Shown here one piece after another: positions 1 to 7,345 of a DNA stretch of 7,642 bases (position 1 is its first letter; every line of letters begins with the position of its first letter). The stretch comes from JBCDIQ01 sp039024295 (GTDB lineage Bacteria > Bacteroidota > Bacteroidia > J057). The notes beneath the pieces were generated by a model, which saw nothing but the letters and a program-made list of their open reading frames with translations, made no database searches and was not told the origin of the DNA. A program made the translations under genes and the position numbers. Location: positions 1-7,642 of the forward strand of contig JBCDIQ010000299.1 in assembly GCA_039024295.1 (NCBI GenBank). Direction: 5' to 3'.

Positions 1-2141
1 CCGCCTGCCTGGTACAGGATATCCTTGAGGCTCATATTTCGAGTCAACTGGTAGGTTCCCGGTTTCTGAACGGCACCTTCTACTTCGATGTACTGAAAGA
101 AAATAAAATCATATTTTGAATATACCTTTACGTTGTCAAAGCCGCTCAGCTTGACCGTGTCAAGCGTGAAGTCATCTTGCCAGTTTTCTTTAACACTAAT
201 GCGCTGGGTTAAGCGGGATTTGGGATCAGTAGATTCCTCGAGAATGTCTAGGGGGCTATCCGTATCACCTTCTTGGCCGGCTCCAGTTTCAACAGCAGTT
301 TCCTCCAATTTCAATTGTTCTTGTAATTGCTGCTGTTTGTAAGCAAGCGTTCGTTTGGCAGCAAGGTCTTCTGCAGTCGTCAAGGTGGTCAGAACAATAT
401 TTTCCCTATCTGCATCCCTTTTTAACCCACCTGCTAGAAACAGGAGATCTCGCAGGTTCATGCCAGGTCGTAAAATATAAAGGCCGGGCTTGCGTACTTC
501 GCCCTCTACCAGGATGTAGCGGGTATCCCGAAAGTCCTGTTCAGAGAAAATGATGATGTTATCAAAGAATTGTAAGGGAGGGTCTGCAAAAACACTGAGT
601 ACGGAGTCTTCTAAAGCTAGAATATCTGCTAAAGAGAGGCTATCGCTGGTAATATCCCCTGCCTTGTACATCGCCTCAATAGTAGAATCTCTTTGAGCGG
701 AGGGCATAGAATTCCAGAGGTAAGCTGCACCCAGGTTGAAGCCTACATATTCCAATTCAAGGTCAGGGTTGGTGAACCTCAACAGGTAGGCACGTTTGAG
801 GTAGGCATCTGCACCTAGGCCCCCTGCTTTTTTGATCAAATCTGAAACCCTTTCTCCCGCCTCAATTTCATACACATCCGGATAAATTACCGGACCTGTT
901 ATCTGGGCAATATTGCTTAAGCCGATATTAATAGATTTTATCAGCACCACATCCCCATTGTTCAATGGAATAGATGTATTGGCAGAAAGGATGGAGTCCA
1001 GAGACAGATTAACAACGGACTGCTGATCGTTTTGGGTTCTGATAACCTGTACCGTAGATTTTCGTGCGTCATAGGTCAGCCCTCCTGCAAACTCAATCAA
1101 ATCCTTCAGTCCTTCCCCTTCTTTTAGCTCGTAAGCCATAGGACGTTTTACATTTCCTTCTATTTCTACAACAGTACGCTGCGCAGGAACGAAGATAAAA
1201 TCATCTTCCTGCAAGTAAACCGAACGTGTATCCCCACGAATCAAGTAGTCATATAAATCAATTTGATCTTCGGTTTTATTGCCCCGTTTGATGTAAATAT
1301 TTCGGACAGATCCCAGATTGGTAATGCCTCCAGCTTCAAATAAGGCATTAAACGCTGTGGTGGTAGCGGCAAGCTCATAGGTGCCAGGCGTGCCTACTTC
1401 CCCAATGATGTTCACGTTGATCGAGCGCCTGTTTTGACCCATCATCACTTCAATGGTAGAGAAGGGAGATACGATGGACCTGAATCGTTTGGTGATTAAC
1501 TCAACTGTCTTTTTATAGGTGAGGCCTGCTACGTAGATTTTCCCCACCGAATTGTAAAAGATAGAACCATCACTTTGAACAGGAAGGCTGGTGGTAAGTT
1601 CACTTGACCCCCAAATTGTTACCACAAACTGGTCATTAGGGCCTACGATATAGTCTGAAGGGGGAATTAAACTGGTTCCACGCTGGAAATCAACAGATTC
1701 TTGGCGAAAAATCTCATGTCCAAACACCTGCCGCCCGGGAGCTATCTGTACTTGGCTTTGAATTTTTTGTTTATCATCCTCGTCTTCTGGGTCGGCCTCC
1801 TCTTCTTTAGCATCTTGTTCGTCTCCATTATTTGAATCTGAATCACTGCTTTGTTCTTGCGGGGTTACCTGGGGAGAGGTGTTTGGCTGTTGTCCCACCC
1901 TTGCTTCGCTTGGTGTCAAGAGGGGGGCCTGAGAGCCACTTTGCAAGGAGGGAAGTTGGTTCAGGATATCTGTCGGGATCTGATTTCTAAGCTCCAATGG
2001 AATTTGCCCGCCATTTTGTTGGATAAGTTCCAAAGCCCTTTTGGTATCAATCTGAGCATGCGCTGAGGAAAACCATCCGGTAAGACAAACAAGAACGATA
2101 AGAAAACGAAAAATATATGCAGGCAAGGAGCGATGTTTCAT
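1..2141 (-). CDS. SLBB-domain polysaccharide export protein (Wza-like), C-terminus cut by window edge
   Basis: This is an open frame from ATG at 2141 that reads to the window edge without a stop, giving 713 codons. Residues 1-29 form a signal peptide ending AHA before Gln30; there is no convincing lipobox. Residues 68-130 are a low-complexity linker rich in Gln, Ser, Asp and Glu. A polysaccharide export (Poly_export) domain starts near 163 with DYIVGPNDQFVVTIWG. Five SLBB-type beta-grasp repeats begin near residues 241, 324, 411, 542 and 684, each with the pattern G-x-V-x-x-P-x-x-Y followed by a short helix and AGG. A charged, Gln-rich stretch at about 590-617 looks like a coiled coil between repeats four and five. 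Family members are periplasmic or outer-membrane exit components for capsule or exopolysaccharide, working with a Wzc-like inner-membrane chain-length regulator. That partner would be expected downstream, outside the window. The family assignment is firm; the exported polymer is unknown. Confidence 0.93.
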   Translation of the reverse strand, partial: MKHRSLPAYIFRFLIVLVCLTGWFSSAHAQIDTKRALELIQQNGGQIPLELRNQIPTDILNQLPSLQSGSQAPLLTPSEARVGQQPNTSPQVTPQEQSSDSDSNNGDEQDAKEEEADPEDEDDKQKIQSQVQIAPGRQVFGHEIFRQESVDFQRGTSLIPPSDYIVGPNDQFVVTIWGSSELTTSLPVQSDGSIFYNSVGKIYVAGLTYKKTVELITKRFRSIVSPFSTIEVMMGQNRRSINVNIIGEVGTPGTYELAATTTAFNALFEAGGITNLGSVRNIYIKRGNKTEDQIDLYDYLIRGDTRSVYLQEDDFIFVPAQRTVVEIEGNVKRPMAYELKEGEGLKDLIEFAGGLTYDARKSTVQVIRTQNDQQSVVNLSLDSILSANTSIPLNNGDVVLIKSINIGLSNIAQITGPVIYPDVYEIEAGERVSDLIKKAGGLGADAYLKRAYLLRFTNPDLELEYVGFNLGAAYLWNSMPSAQRDSTIEAMYKAGDITSDSLSLADILALEDSVLSVFADPPLQFFDNIIIFSEQDFRDTRYILVEGEVRKPGLYILRPGMNLRDLLFLAGGLKRDADRENIVLTTLTTAEDLAAKRTLAYKQQQLQEQLKLEETAVETGAGQEGDTDSPLDILEESTDPKSRLTQRISVKENWQDDFTLDTVKLSGFDNVKVYSKYDFIFFQYIEVEGAVQKPGTYQLTRNMSLKDILYQAG

Positions 2142-2159
2142 TGGGTTGGATAATTGGCG

Positions 2160-2167
2160 CAAATCTA
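2160..2167 (-). promoter_or_regulatory. Candidate Bacteroidota -7 box upstream of the SLBB gene
   Basis: On the minus strand this reads TAGATTTG, a perfect match to the Bacteroidota -7 consensus TAnnTTTG, ending 18 bases before the ATG at 2141. The -33 element is weak: ATG instead of TTG at 18 bases spacing. If used, it gives a very short leader of about a dozen bases and makes the export gene independent of the upstream peptidase cluster. It rests on motif matching only. Confidence 0.4.
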
Positions 2168-2229
2168 AGAAAACATTTTTGACTCCATGAATAAGGCTTA
2201 CATTATTGACAACAAAATAGGCAGGTTGC

Positions 2230-2793
2230 TTACTTGCGATACAGCAGGGCACGCTGGACGCTGCTCATTGGGTATGAAGCAACTTCGGTTACACCGATGC
2301 TTGGGTCAAGTGTATCTCCTGAAACGTTCTTCTCATCCATCCGGCCAGTGAAGATCTCACATCGAATGTGATCTCCAGCATGGTAATAGCTGGTCATGAG
2401 CAGGGTTTGGTTGACAGAAAAACGACTTAATAAGTAGTTCCTGGATCGATAGCTGTCCAGGAAAATAGAATTCTTCTCGTCCAAAATGAAATAAGTGTAA
2501 GCGGTGTCTTGTGCCACCATTTCATATCCCCTTTCATCCCTTTTTTCTCCGGTGTCATACACAATGGTCCATTTGATCCGATGCGCTGAATCGGTAGGGC
2601 TTACATGTAATTCCATTTTTAAGTCGTACAGTTTGCGGCCCCCCATGGCATAGGTAGTTACCTGGCCTTCCCAGTCTCCATACCAGTCATCAGGAAAAGT
2701 AGCAAGTTGATCCTGGGCATGACCAATAGTTGGACAGAGGCTGGCTACCATCAAAAAAAGGAGGAGGGTGCGTGAAGAAGGTAAAAGATTCAT
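2230..2793 (-). CDS. Small secreted protein of unknown function, possibly lipocalin-like
   Basis: I do not recognise this protein. The chosen start is ATG 2793, giving 187 residues; the frame stays open back to an ATG at 2865, but that would overlap the peptidase gene and bury the signal peptide. From 2793 the protein begins with a typical signal peptide ending GHA before Gln27; Cys20 is not in a lipobox. The mature part starts with the aromatic pattern WYGDWEG at 37-43, followed by alternating polar and hydrophobic segments (LYDLKMELHV, RIKWTIVYD, YTYFILDEKNSIFLD, LLMTSYYH) suggesting a single antiparallel beta barrel of calycin/lipocalin type. That fold is inference, not a recognised motif. 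No catalytic motif is visible. The gene starts 4 bases after the stop of the M1 peptidase gene, so the two are very likely cotranscribed and translationally coupled. Confidence 0.85.
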   Translation of the reverse strand: MNLLPSSRTLLLFLMVASLCPTIGHAQDQLATFPDDWYGDWEGQVTTYAMGGRKLYDLKMELHVSPTDSAHRIKWTIVYDTGEKRDERGYEMVAQDTAYTYFILDEKNSIFLDSYRSRNYLLSRFSVNQTLLMTSYYHAGDHIRCEIFTGRMDEKNVSGDTLDPSIGVTEVASYPMSSVQRALLYRK

Positions 2794-2797
2794 GGTG

Positions 2798-4435
2798 TTA
2801 ATAGTTAATTCTAGGCACAAAAAGGGACTTTCCCAGGTCAAATTCCACTTCCGATTGTTTGGCATTATCTAGCGGAAAGCTTTGCCAGTCAGGCGTGGGC
2901 GTAAGTCGCATCCGTTTTTTGCCAATGGTTACCTCCACAGGCATCCTGAAATTTGCCGTATTGCACACCCATTTATACTCAAGAGTACCCTTGTTTCCAC
3001 GCTTCTTCTTAATCCTGTAAGCAAGAATCGGCAGCTTGGTTTCCCTGAGGTATTGCTGGAACAGGTAGGTATAATCCTGCCCGAGCTTCTCATTAAAATA
3101 GGCAATCACCTGCTGTGAATCCATCTGTTGCATCATGTGGTCAAGCGCAAATGATTTAATGGTCCTAAACCATAGGTTGTCATTATTCACAGCTGTTCTG
3201 AGGCTATGTAACATCCAGGACCCTTTGTAGTACATGTCTGAGCCTACCCAATCATTATAGTTCACCCCTAGTGGACCAATGATAGGAGTTTTGTTTTTGA
3301 TGTACTCTTTTTGCTCCAACAAATACTTTACTGCCGTTTCATAGCCATCTTTTTTCTCCAAATACAAGGCTTCAGCATAGGTGGTAAAAGATTCATGTAT
3401 CCACAATTCGGCATGGTCGTTTGCACTGAGGCTGTTTCCAAACCACTCGTGCCCGGATTCATGTATGATGATGAAATCAAACCCATAATCATTGTTCCGA
3501 TATTTATTCCCATAGGCGATGGCCCCCTGGTGCTCCATGCCCCAATAACTGCTTTCGACCAAAGCAAATCCATCTCTGGAAAAAGGGTAGGGACCAAACA
3601 AGTCCTCAAAGGTTTTCAACATAGGCTTCACCTGCCGGAAATGGGCCTTTGCGACTTCTTCATTGTAGGAGAGTACGTAATAGTCCAATCTATAAGCTAG
3701 GGTATCATTTACATAGGCTTGGGAAAAATGGACGTAATCACCTGCATAGAAAGTTACATTGTAGCTGTTAATAGGGTAGCTCACAAACCATTCAGATCGG
3801 GTGAAGTTCCCTGCAAGCTTGGTTTTTTTTCGTAAAACTCCATTGGAGATGACTTCTAAGTCCTGCGGAAAAATGAGGGATATCCGCATGCTATCAGGCT
3901 CATCCGAGAGATGGTCCTTTAATGGCCACCAACAGCTTGCCCCTAAGCCTTCGCAGGCAACCCCGATCCAATGTCGGCCATTCCTGTCCTTTTCCCACAC
4001 AAATCCCCCATCCCAGGGAGGACGAATGGCCTCAATTGGGGTTCCAAAGTACACCACTTTGAAGCTATCTTGTATACCATGTGGTATGGTATTGGGAAAA
4101 TCGATGAACACAGCGTGATGTTCACGTTCAAAAGTGAGGCGTTTGTTATGGTATTCGATCCGCTCGATCTCCATGTTGGAGAATAAATCGATTTGAATCC
4201 TGCTGAAAGGCTGAGTTGCTCGGAAGTGGAATACATTGCTGCCGGCAATTCGTCTAAGGTCAGGGTTCACCTTTACTTCCAGGTCATAAAAAGTAACATC
4301 GTAGCATGACCGGAGGGGAGACAAAGTACCGCGTAAAGAATCTGCCCGGGAAAATTTCTGGCTAAACAGCAACCCAGGACTTAACAACAATAGAACAGAC
4401 AAAATGCATGCAAGAGGGTAGTATGGGTTATTCAT
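2798..4435 (-). CDS. Exported M1-family zinc metallopeptidase (aminopeptidase N-like)
   Basis: This protein of 545 residues hydrolyses N-terminal residues from peptides, judging by family, and probably acts outside the inner membrane. A signal peptide at 1-25 ends LFS before Gln26. An N-terminal beta domain (about 35-215) precedes the thermolysin-like catalytic domain (about 225-470). The zinc site is complete: HESGH at 325-329, then 18 residues to Glu348, giving His325, His329 and Glu348 as ligands and Glu326 as general base. GMEH at 299-302 stands where the family has GxMEN, the exopeptidase motif. Tyr402 in the YYKG motif matches the catalytic Tyr of YxKG. Only a short beta-rich tail (471-545) follows, so the large helical C-terminal domain of PepN or the ARM domain of leukotriene A4 hydrolase is missing. 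The start at ATG 4435 lies 27 bases after the S8 protease stop, and the next gene begins 4 bases downstream, indicating an operon. Substrate range is unknown. Confidence 0.94.
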   Translation of the reverse strand: MNNPYYPLACILSVLLLLSPGLLFSQKFSRADSLRGTLSPLRSCYDVTFYDLEVKVNPDLRRIAGSNVFHFRATQPFSRIQIDLFSNMEIERIEYHNKRLTFEREHHAVFIDFPNTIPHGIQDSFKVVYFGTPIEAIRPPWDGGFVWEKDRNGRHWIGVACEGLGASCWWPLKDHLSDEPDSMRISLIFPQDLEVISNGVLRKKTKLAGNFTRSEWFVSYPINSYNVTFYAGDYVHFSQAYVNDTLAYRLDYYVLSYNEEVAKAHFRQVKPMLKTFEDLFGPYPFSRDGFALVESSYWGMEHQGAIAYGNKYRNNDYGFDFIIIHESGHEWFGNSLSANDHAELWIHESFTTYAEALYLEKKDGYETAVKYLLEQKEYIKNKTPIIGPLGVNYNDWVGSDMYYKGSWMLHSLRTAVNNDNLWFRTIKSFALDHMMQQMDSQQVIAYFNEKLGQDYTYLFQQYLRETKLPILAYRIKKKRGNKGTLEYKWVCNTANFRMPVEVTIGKKRMRLTPTPDWQSFPLDNAKQSEVEFDLGKSLFVPRINY

Positions 4436-4462
4436 GGTAGGTGAAGTTCATGCTTTTCTTGT

Positions 4463-6061
4463 TCAACTTCCCAGAAGCCTTTTTTCGTATAAATAACCAG
4501 CAAACCAAATCCTTAAGATAACTTCTCCTTTACTTTGTCGGATCAGCAGGAATTGTTTTTGGTCTAACGGGATAAGTGAGAAGGAGTAGGTGGCCAATTT
4601 CCCGTTTGGCTTCTGGGTATGAAAGAAAAATGCCCTCCCATTCTGGTGCAGGGCCGTATCTGCCGCCATGACAGAGTCGTTGAGTTGAACAAAAATTGTG
4701 TATTTTAAAAAGGAAACTGAAAAGGTTGGGGTAATCCGGGTACTGTCATCCTGGAAGTGGAGCAAGCGATAGGCGTCAGGCACTCCGAAGCCATGTGCAT
4801 AATCAAAATAGGGGAATAGCTTGCTACTGCCCATGATCACCTGTTTCAACTGGGCAGGTCGAAGGCCTGGATATTTCTGCAGCACGCATGCTGCAAATCC
4901 TGTTACCAGAGGGGCGGAAAAAGAAGTTCCTCCCATTGTTTCATACCGGCCCTTTTTGCCAGCGGTAAGCACATACCCCGGTGCAGATACCTCAGGTTTA
5001 AGTAGACTGTCTGCATTTGGTCCGTAAGAGGAAAATTTCATGCGCAACGGGAACATAGGATACACCGCCCCAACTGAAAGGACTTCTGGTACATCTGCTG
5101 GAGTTCCGAGGAAGTTCCATTTATTGTCCCCGCTGTTACCGAGTGAGTTTATGACCAAAATCCCTTTTTGGGTAGCAATCCGGGCAGCTTGTGCCACCAA
5201 AGCGGTCTCCCCATCCATGTCAGCATAGGTGTACCGCTTTCGGGTATAGCCCAAAGAAGAATTGATGAGGTCAGCTCCGTTTTTATCCGCCCATTCGGCC
5301 GCGGCCATCCAATGGTCTTCTTCCTTAGCTTTCTCAAAAATTTTATGCTCAGTTCTAGCCAATAAAAATGTAGCCCCTGGCGCACACCCAATAGGCTTAC
5401 CTTTGTACTGCCCAGCGATGCACCCTAGCACATTTAGTCCATGGTCATTATGGGCGTAGACAGATCTACTTTTTCGATAGAAATTTTGAGTAGCTTCAAT
5501 TTTATTGTTCTTTCTAAGCTCCTCAAATGCTGGGTGAGTGTCTACTTCTCTAAAGCCTACATCAAACACAGCAATACGGACCCCCTCACCAGTCAATCCG
5601 CTGTCCTGAAGCATGTTCAGGTTCATGAGATTACGCTGGGCATAGAGGAGGGTATCCAGTCGTTGGTCTTTCGGTTGTTGTGGTGCGACAGATATCGCCG
5701 CCTCGTACTGTAGCTTCTCAATGTTTTTTACAAAAGGGAAATTCTGAATCCTGGTGATCTGTGCAGCAGTTGCATGTAGCGTCATCCCATTTACCCACCT
5801 TAACACATGGCGAACGGAATCTGTCTGCCGTATTACCGAGTCAACCCAATTTTTATGAACGGGTAAGTCAAACCAATCATATGGAGGCAACCCCTGAAGT
5901 TTGCGCCTCTCCAGGGTATGGGGATGGAAATATGTTGATGCGTTAAAATGTGTATCTGGCTTATGGGTGAAGGTGACGAGGTAGGCAGGTTGCTGGGCAG
6001 TTAGGCGAATAGTCCCCAAAAGGATGATACTCAGGAGAAGATGGGAGAGCGTGTGTTTCAT
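4463..6061 (-). CDS. Exported subtilisin-like S8 serine peptidase
   Basis: An endoprotease of 532 residues from ATG 6061. An in-frame ATG at 6070 adds only three residues; 6061 puts Lys right after Met and gives a better signal peptide, ending LTA before Gln. Residues about 27-125 resemble an inhibitor I9-type prodomain. The catalytic domain spans about 155-432 with the full triad: Asp167 (AVFDVGF), His207 (NDHGLNVLG) and Ser380 (GGTSFSAP), with oxyanion Asn309 (SLGNSGD). Stretches such as AAAEWADKNGADLINSSLGYT and YTYADMDG match, from memory, the Bacteroidota S8 subfamily listed in CDD as Peptidases_S8_9. Departures from classic subtilisin are Val after the catalytic Asp and Leu in the HGT position. 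A beta-rich tail (about 440-532) follows and could be a divergent sorting domain. It is the first gene of the exported-peptidase cluster. Activity is likely; substrate is unknown. Confidence 0.95.
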   Translation of the reverse strand: MKHTLSHLLLSIILLGTIRLTAQQPAYLVTFTHKPDTHFNASTYFHPHTLERRKLQGLPPYDWFDLPVHKNWVDSVIRQTDSVRHVLRWVNGMTLHATAAQITRIQNFPFVKNIEKLQYEAAISVAPQQPKDQRLDTLLYAQRNLMNLNMLQDSGLTGEGVRIAVFDVGFREVDTHPAFEELRKNNKIEATQNFYRKSRSVYAHNDHGLNVLGCIAGQYKGKPIGCAPGATFLLARTEHKIFEKAKEEDHWMAAAEWADKNGADLINSSLGYTRKRYTYADMDGETALVAQAARIATQKGILVINSLGNSGDNKWNFLGTPADVPEVLSVGAVYPMFPLRMKFSSYGPNADSLLKPEVSAPGYVLTAGKKGRYETMGGTSFSAPLVTGFAACVLQKYPGLRPAQLKQVIMGSSKLFPYFDYAHGFGVPDAYRLLHFQDDSTRITPTFSVSFLKYTIFVQLNDSVMAADTALHQNGRAFFFHTQKPNGKLATYSFSLIPLDQKQFLLIRQSKGEVILRIWFAGYLYEKRLLGS

Positions 6062-6086
6062 GCAGTGCATATCGGATTTGTACGGC

Positions 6087-6094
6087 TAAAGGTA
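6087..6094 (-). promoter_or_regulatory. Weak candidate -7 box upstream of the S8 peptidase gene
   Basis: The minus strand reads TACCTTTA, one mismatch from TAnnTTTG, 25 bases before the ATG at 6061 and inside the 53-base gap after the ATPase gene. No good TTG is found at 17-23 bases upstream. The S8 gene may instead be read through from the ATPase gene, since no terminator is visible in the gap. Confidence 0.2.
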
Positions 6095-6114
6095 GCAAAC
6101 TGGTTTTATACCAT

Positions 6115-7269
6115 TTACAGCAAAGGCAATTCCTTCCAACTTTTAAGCACCCTGCCATCACTTCGTGTTTGGTTAGCATCGCCTCCATAATACACGATTC
6201 CTCCAGGTTGTCCAGTCAATTCTTGCCAAAATTTGATGTTTTTCCAAAAAGAGGCCTGAGGTGTCTGCCCTGACTTAATTTCGATGGCTAGCAGTTTTTG
6301 GCCTTCATCTACCACTACGTCTATTTCACGCTGGCTTTGGTCTCTCCAGAAATAAAAATTAGATTGCTTTCCTTGATTAAAGCGATGCTTGAGGAGCTCT
6401 TTTACCACAAAATTTTCAAATATTTCGCCTCGATAAGGGTGCTGGATCAAATCCTCAGGGGAATTTATTCTGAGCAGGTAGCACAACAATCCCGTGTCAT
6501 AGAAATAGAGCTTAGGGGATTTGGTCACACGCTTGTTGAAGCTATTGAAATATGGGGGAAGTAGATGAATGATGTAGCCGGCTTGCAAAACCCCCAACCA
6601 GGATTTAATGGTGTTGTAATCCATGCCTACCTCATTGCTGAGGTTAGAATAATTCACCAATTGTCCTACCCTGCCAGCACATAGAGAAAGGAGTTTTTCA
6701 AATGCCAACAAGTTGGAGATATTCTTAACCTGTCTCATATCTCGCTCTACATAGGTTCTTACATAAGCGGGGAACCAATCCTGAGGGGCTATTCTATCAG
6801 CCAAAATGGAGGGATAACCTCCGTGAAACATGTGAGCATTAAGGGACTCAGGAGTTTGGGGAAGGAAAGCGATCTCTTCGATTGAGAAAGGAAGCAGGTC
6901 AATATAGGCCACCCTTCCTGCCAGGGACTGAGAGATGTTTTCCATCAGCATCAGGTTATTTGACCCGGTGAGGATAAAAGTACCCTTTCGAGTTTCTTCA
7001 TCAAGGCGTTGTTGGAGCCAGGAAAGCAACTGCGGGACACGCTGAATTTCATCCAGGATCGCCCCATCTGGATAAGCCGCCAGAAAACCTATCGGGTCCT
7101 CATTGGCAAAAGCACGATTTGCTGGATTTTCAAGCGAAACATAGGGTTTCCTAGGAAAGCACATTCGGCTTAAGGTCGTTTTTCCACTCTGCCTGGGGCC
7201 CATAATGGCGACAGCCTTGAACTGTGAAGCTAGCTGAAGCACTTTTTCTTGTGCAATTCGCTTGATCAT
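6115..7269 (-). CDS. AAA+ ATPase with DUF4143 C-terminal domain
   Basis: This is a cytoplasmic ATPase of 384 residues with no signal peptide. The chosen start is ATG 7269: the frame can be extended to a TTG at 7305, but those codons are made of the 23-bp palindrome and carry no family sequence. The N-terminal P-loop domain (AAA_14 type) has Walker A GPRQSGKTT at 24-32, Walker B AILDEIQ at 70-76 and a sensor-1 like LTGSNN at 100-105. GGYP at 150-153 and YVERD at 173-177 are typical of this family. A winged-helix-like middle region (about 185-235) leads to the DUF4143 part, with Glu285 (GEIFENFV), Asp317 (REIDVVV) and IEIK at 329-332. These form a PD-(D/E)xK nuclease-like core, so DNA binding or cleavage is possible but untested. 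The family is very common and its role is unknown; single-gene copies like this one are usual. It is flanked by rplT and by the exported peptidases, neither obviously related. Confidence 0.93.
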   Translation of the reverse strand: MIKRIAQEKVLQLASQFKAVAIMGPRQSGKTTLSRMCFPRKPYVSLENPANRAFANEDPIGFLAAYPDGAILDEIQRVPQLLSWLQQRLDEETRKGTFILTGSNNLMLMENISQSLAGRVAYIDLLPFSIEEIAFLPQTPESLNAHMFHGGYPSILADRIAPQDWFPAYVRTYVERDMRQVKNISNLLAFEKLLSLCAGRVGQLVNYSNLSNEVGMDYNTIKSWLGVLQAGYIIHLLPPYFNSFNKRVTKSPKLYFYDTGLLCYLLRINSPEDLIQHPYRGEIFENFVVKELLKHRFNQGKQSNFYFWRDQSQREIDVVVDEGQKLLAIEIKSGQTPQASFWKNIKFWQELTGQPGGIVYYGGDANQTRSDGRVLKSWKELPLL

Positions 7270-7274
7270 TTCTA

Positions 7275-7305
7275 GAAAATTAGTAATTGAATTACTAATT
7301 AGCAA
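7275..7305 (-). promoter_or_regulatory. Candidate promoter of the ATPase gene, overlapping the palindrome
   Basis: On the minus strand a TTG (7303-7305) is followed after exactly 20 bases by TAATTTTC (7275-7282), seven of eight matches to TAnnTTTG; Bacteroidota promoters usually have 17-23 bases between these elements. The box ends 5 bases before the ATG at 7269, so transcription would begin at or next to the start codon and the mRNA would be nearly leaderless. The region is very AT-rich, so chance matches are easy. Confidence 0.35.
7278..7300. repeat. Perfect 23-bp palindrome (11-bp arms, 1-base centre), candidate operator
   Basis: The left arm aattagtaatt (7278-7288) and the right arm aattactaatt (7290-7300) are exact reverse complements around g7289. 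It sits 8 bases before the ATG of the ATPase gene and within the candidate promoter spacer. A one-base centre and AT-only pairs make it poor as an RNA hairpin, so a site for a dimeric DNA-binding protein is more likely. The regulator is not identifiable from the window; autoregulation by the ATPase is one option. Confidence 0.7.
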
Positions 7306-7345
7306 GACTTGTATTCTGTCCTATGTGATCAATCTCCCGAGCTCC

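Noticed and set aside
133..342. Plus-strand open frames across the SLBB gene, including 1851-2066
   Set aside because: They lie fully inside a confidently identified minus-strand gene and have no signal peptide, motif or family resemblance.
2794..2865. N-terminal extension of the small secreted protein to an ATG at 2865
   Set aside because: The extra 24 residues overlap the end of the M1 peptidase gene and would place a charged stretch before an otherwise perfect signal peptide; ATG 2793 fits the 4-base gap and the export signal.
3311..4248. Open frames on both strands within the M1 peptidase gene
   Set aside because: The zinc-site reading frame is unambiguous; the others are shadows of its codon bias with compositions unlike real proteins.
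4428..4451. Tiny seven-codon frame overlapping the start of the M1 peptidase gene
   Set aside because: An ATG at 4451 reads MNFTYHE to a stop across the peptidase start codon. It could act in coupling, but such short frames are common by chance and there is no other support.
4821..5946. Plus-strand and alternate minus-strand frames inside the S8 protease gene
   Set aside because: All overlap the conserved catalytic domain and show no independent coding evidence.
6092..6104. Possible hairpin between the ATPase and S8 genes
   Set aside because: The stem is only 4 bp around an A/T loop with no following T-run, too weak to be called a terminator.
7270..7305. Extension of the ATPase to a TTG codon at 7305
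   Set aside because: The added codons coincide with the palindrome, the start is not ATG, and the family's conserved sequence begins with MIKR at the ATG 7269.
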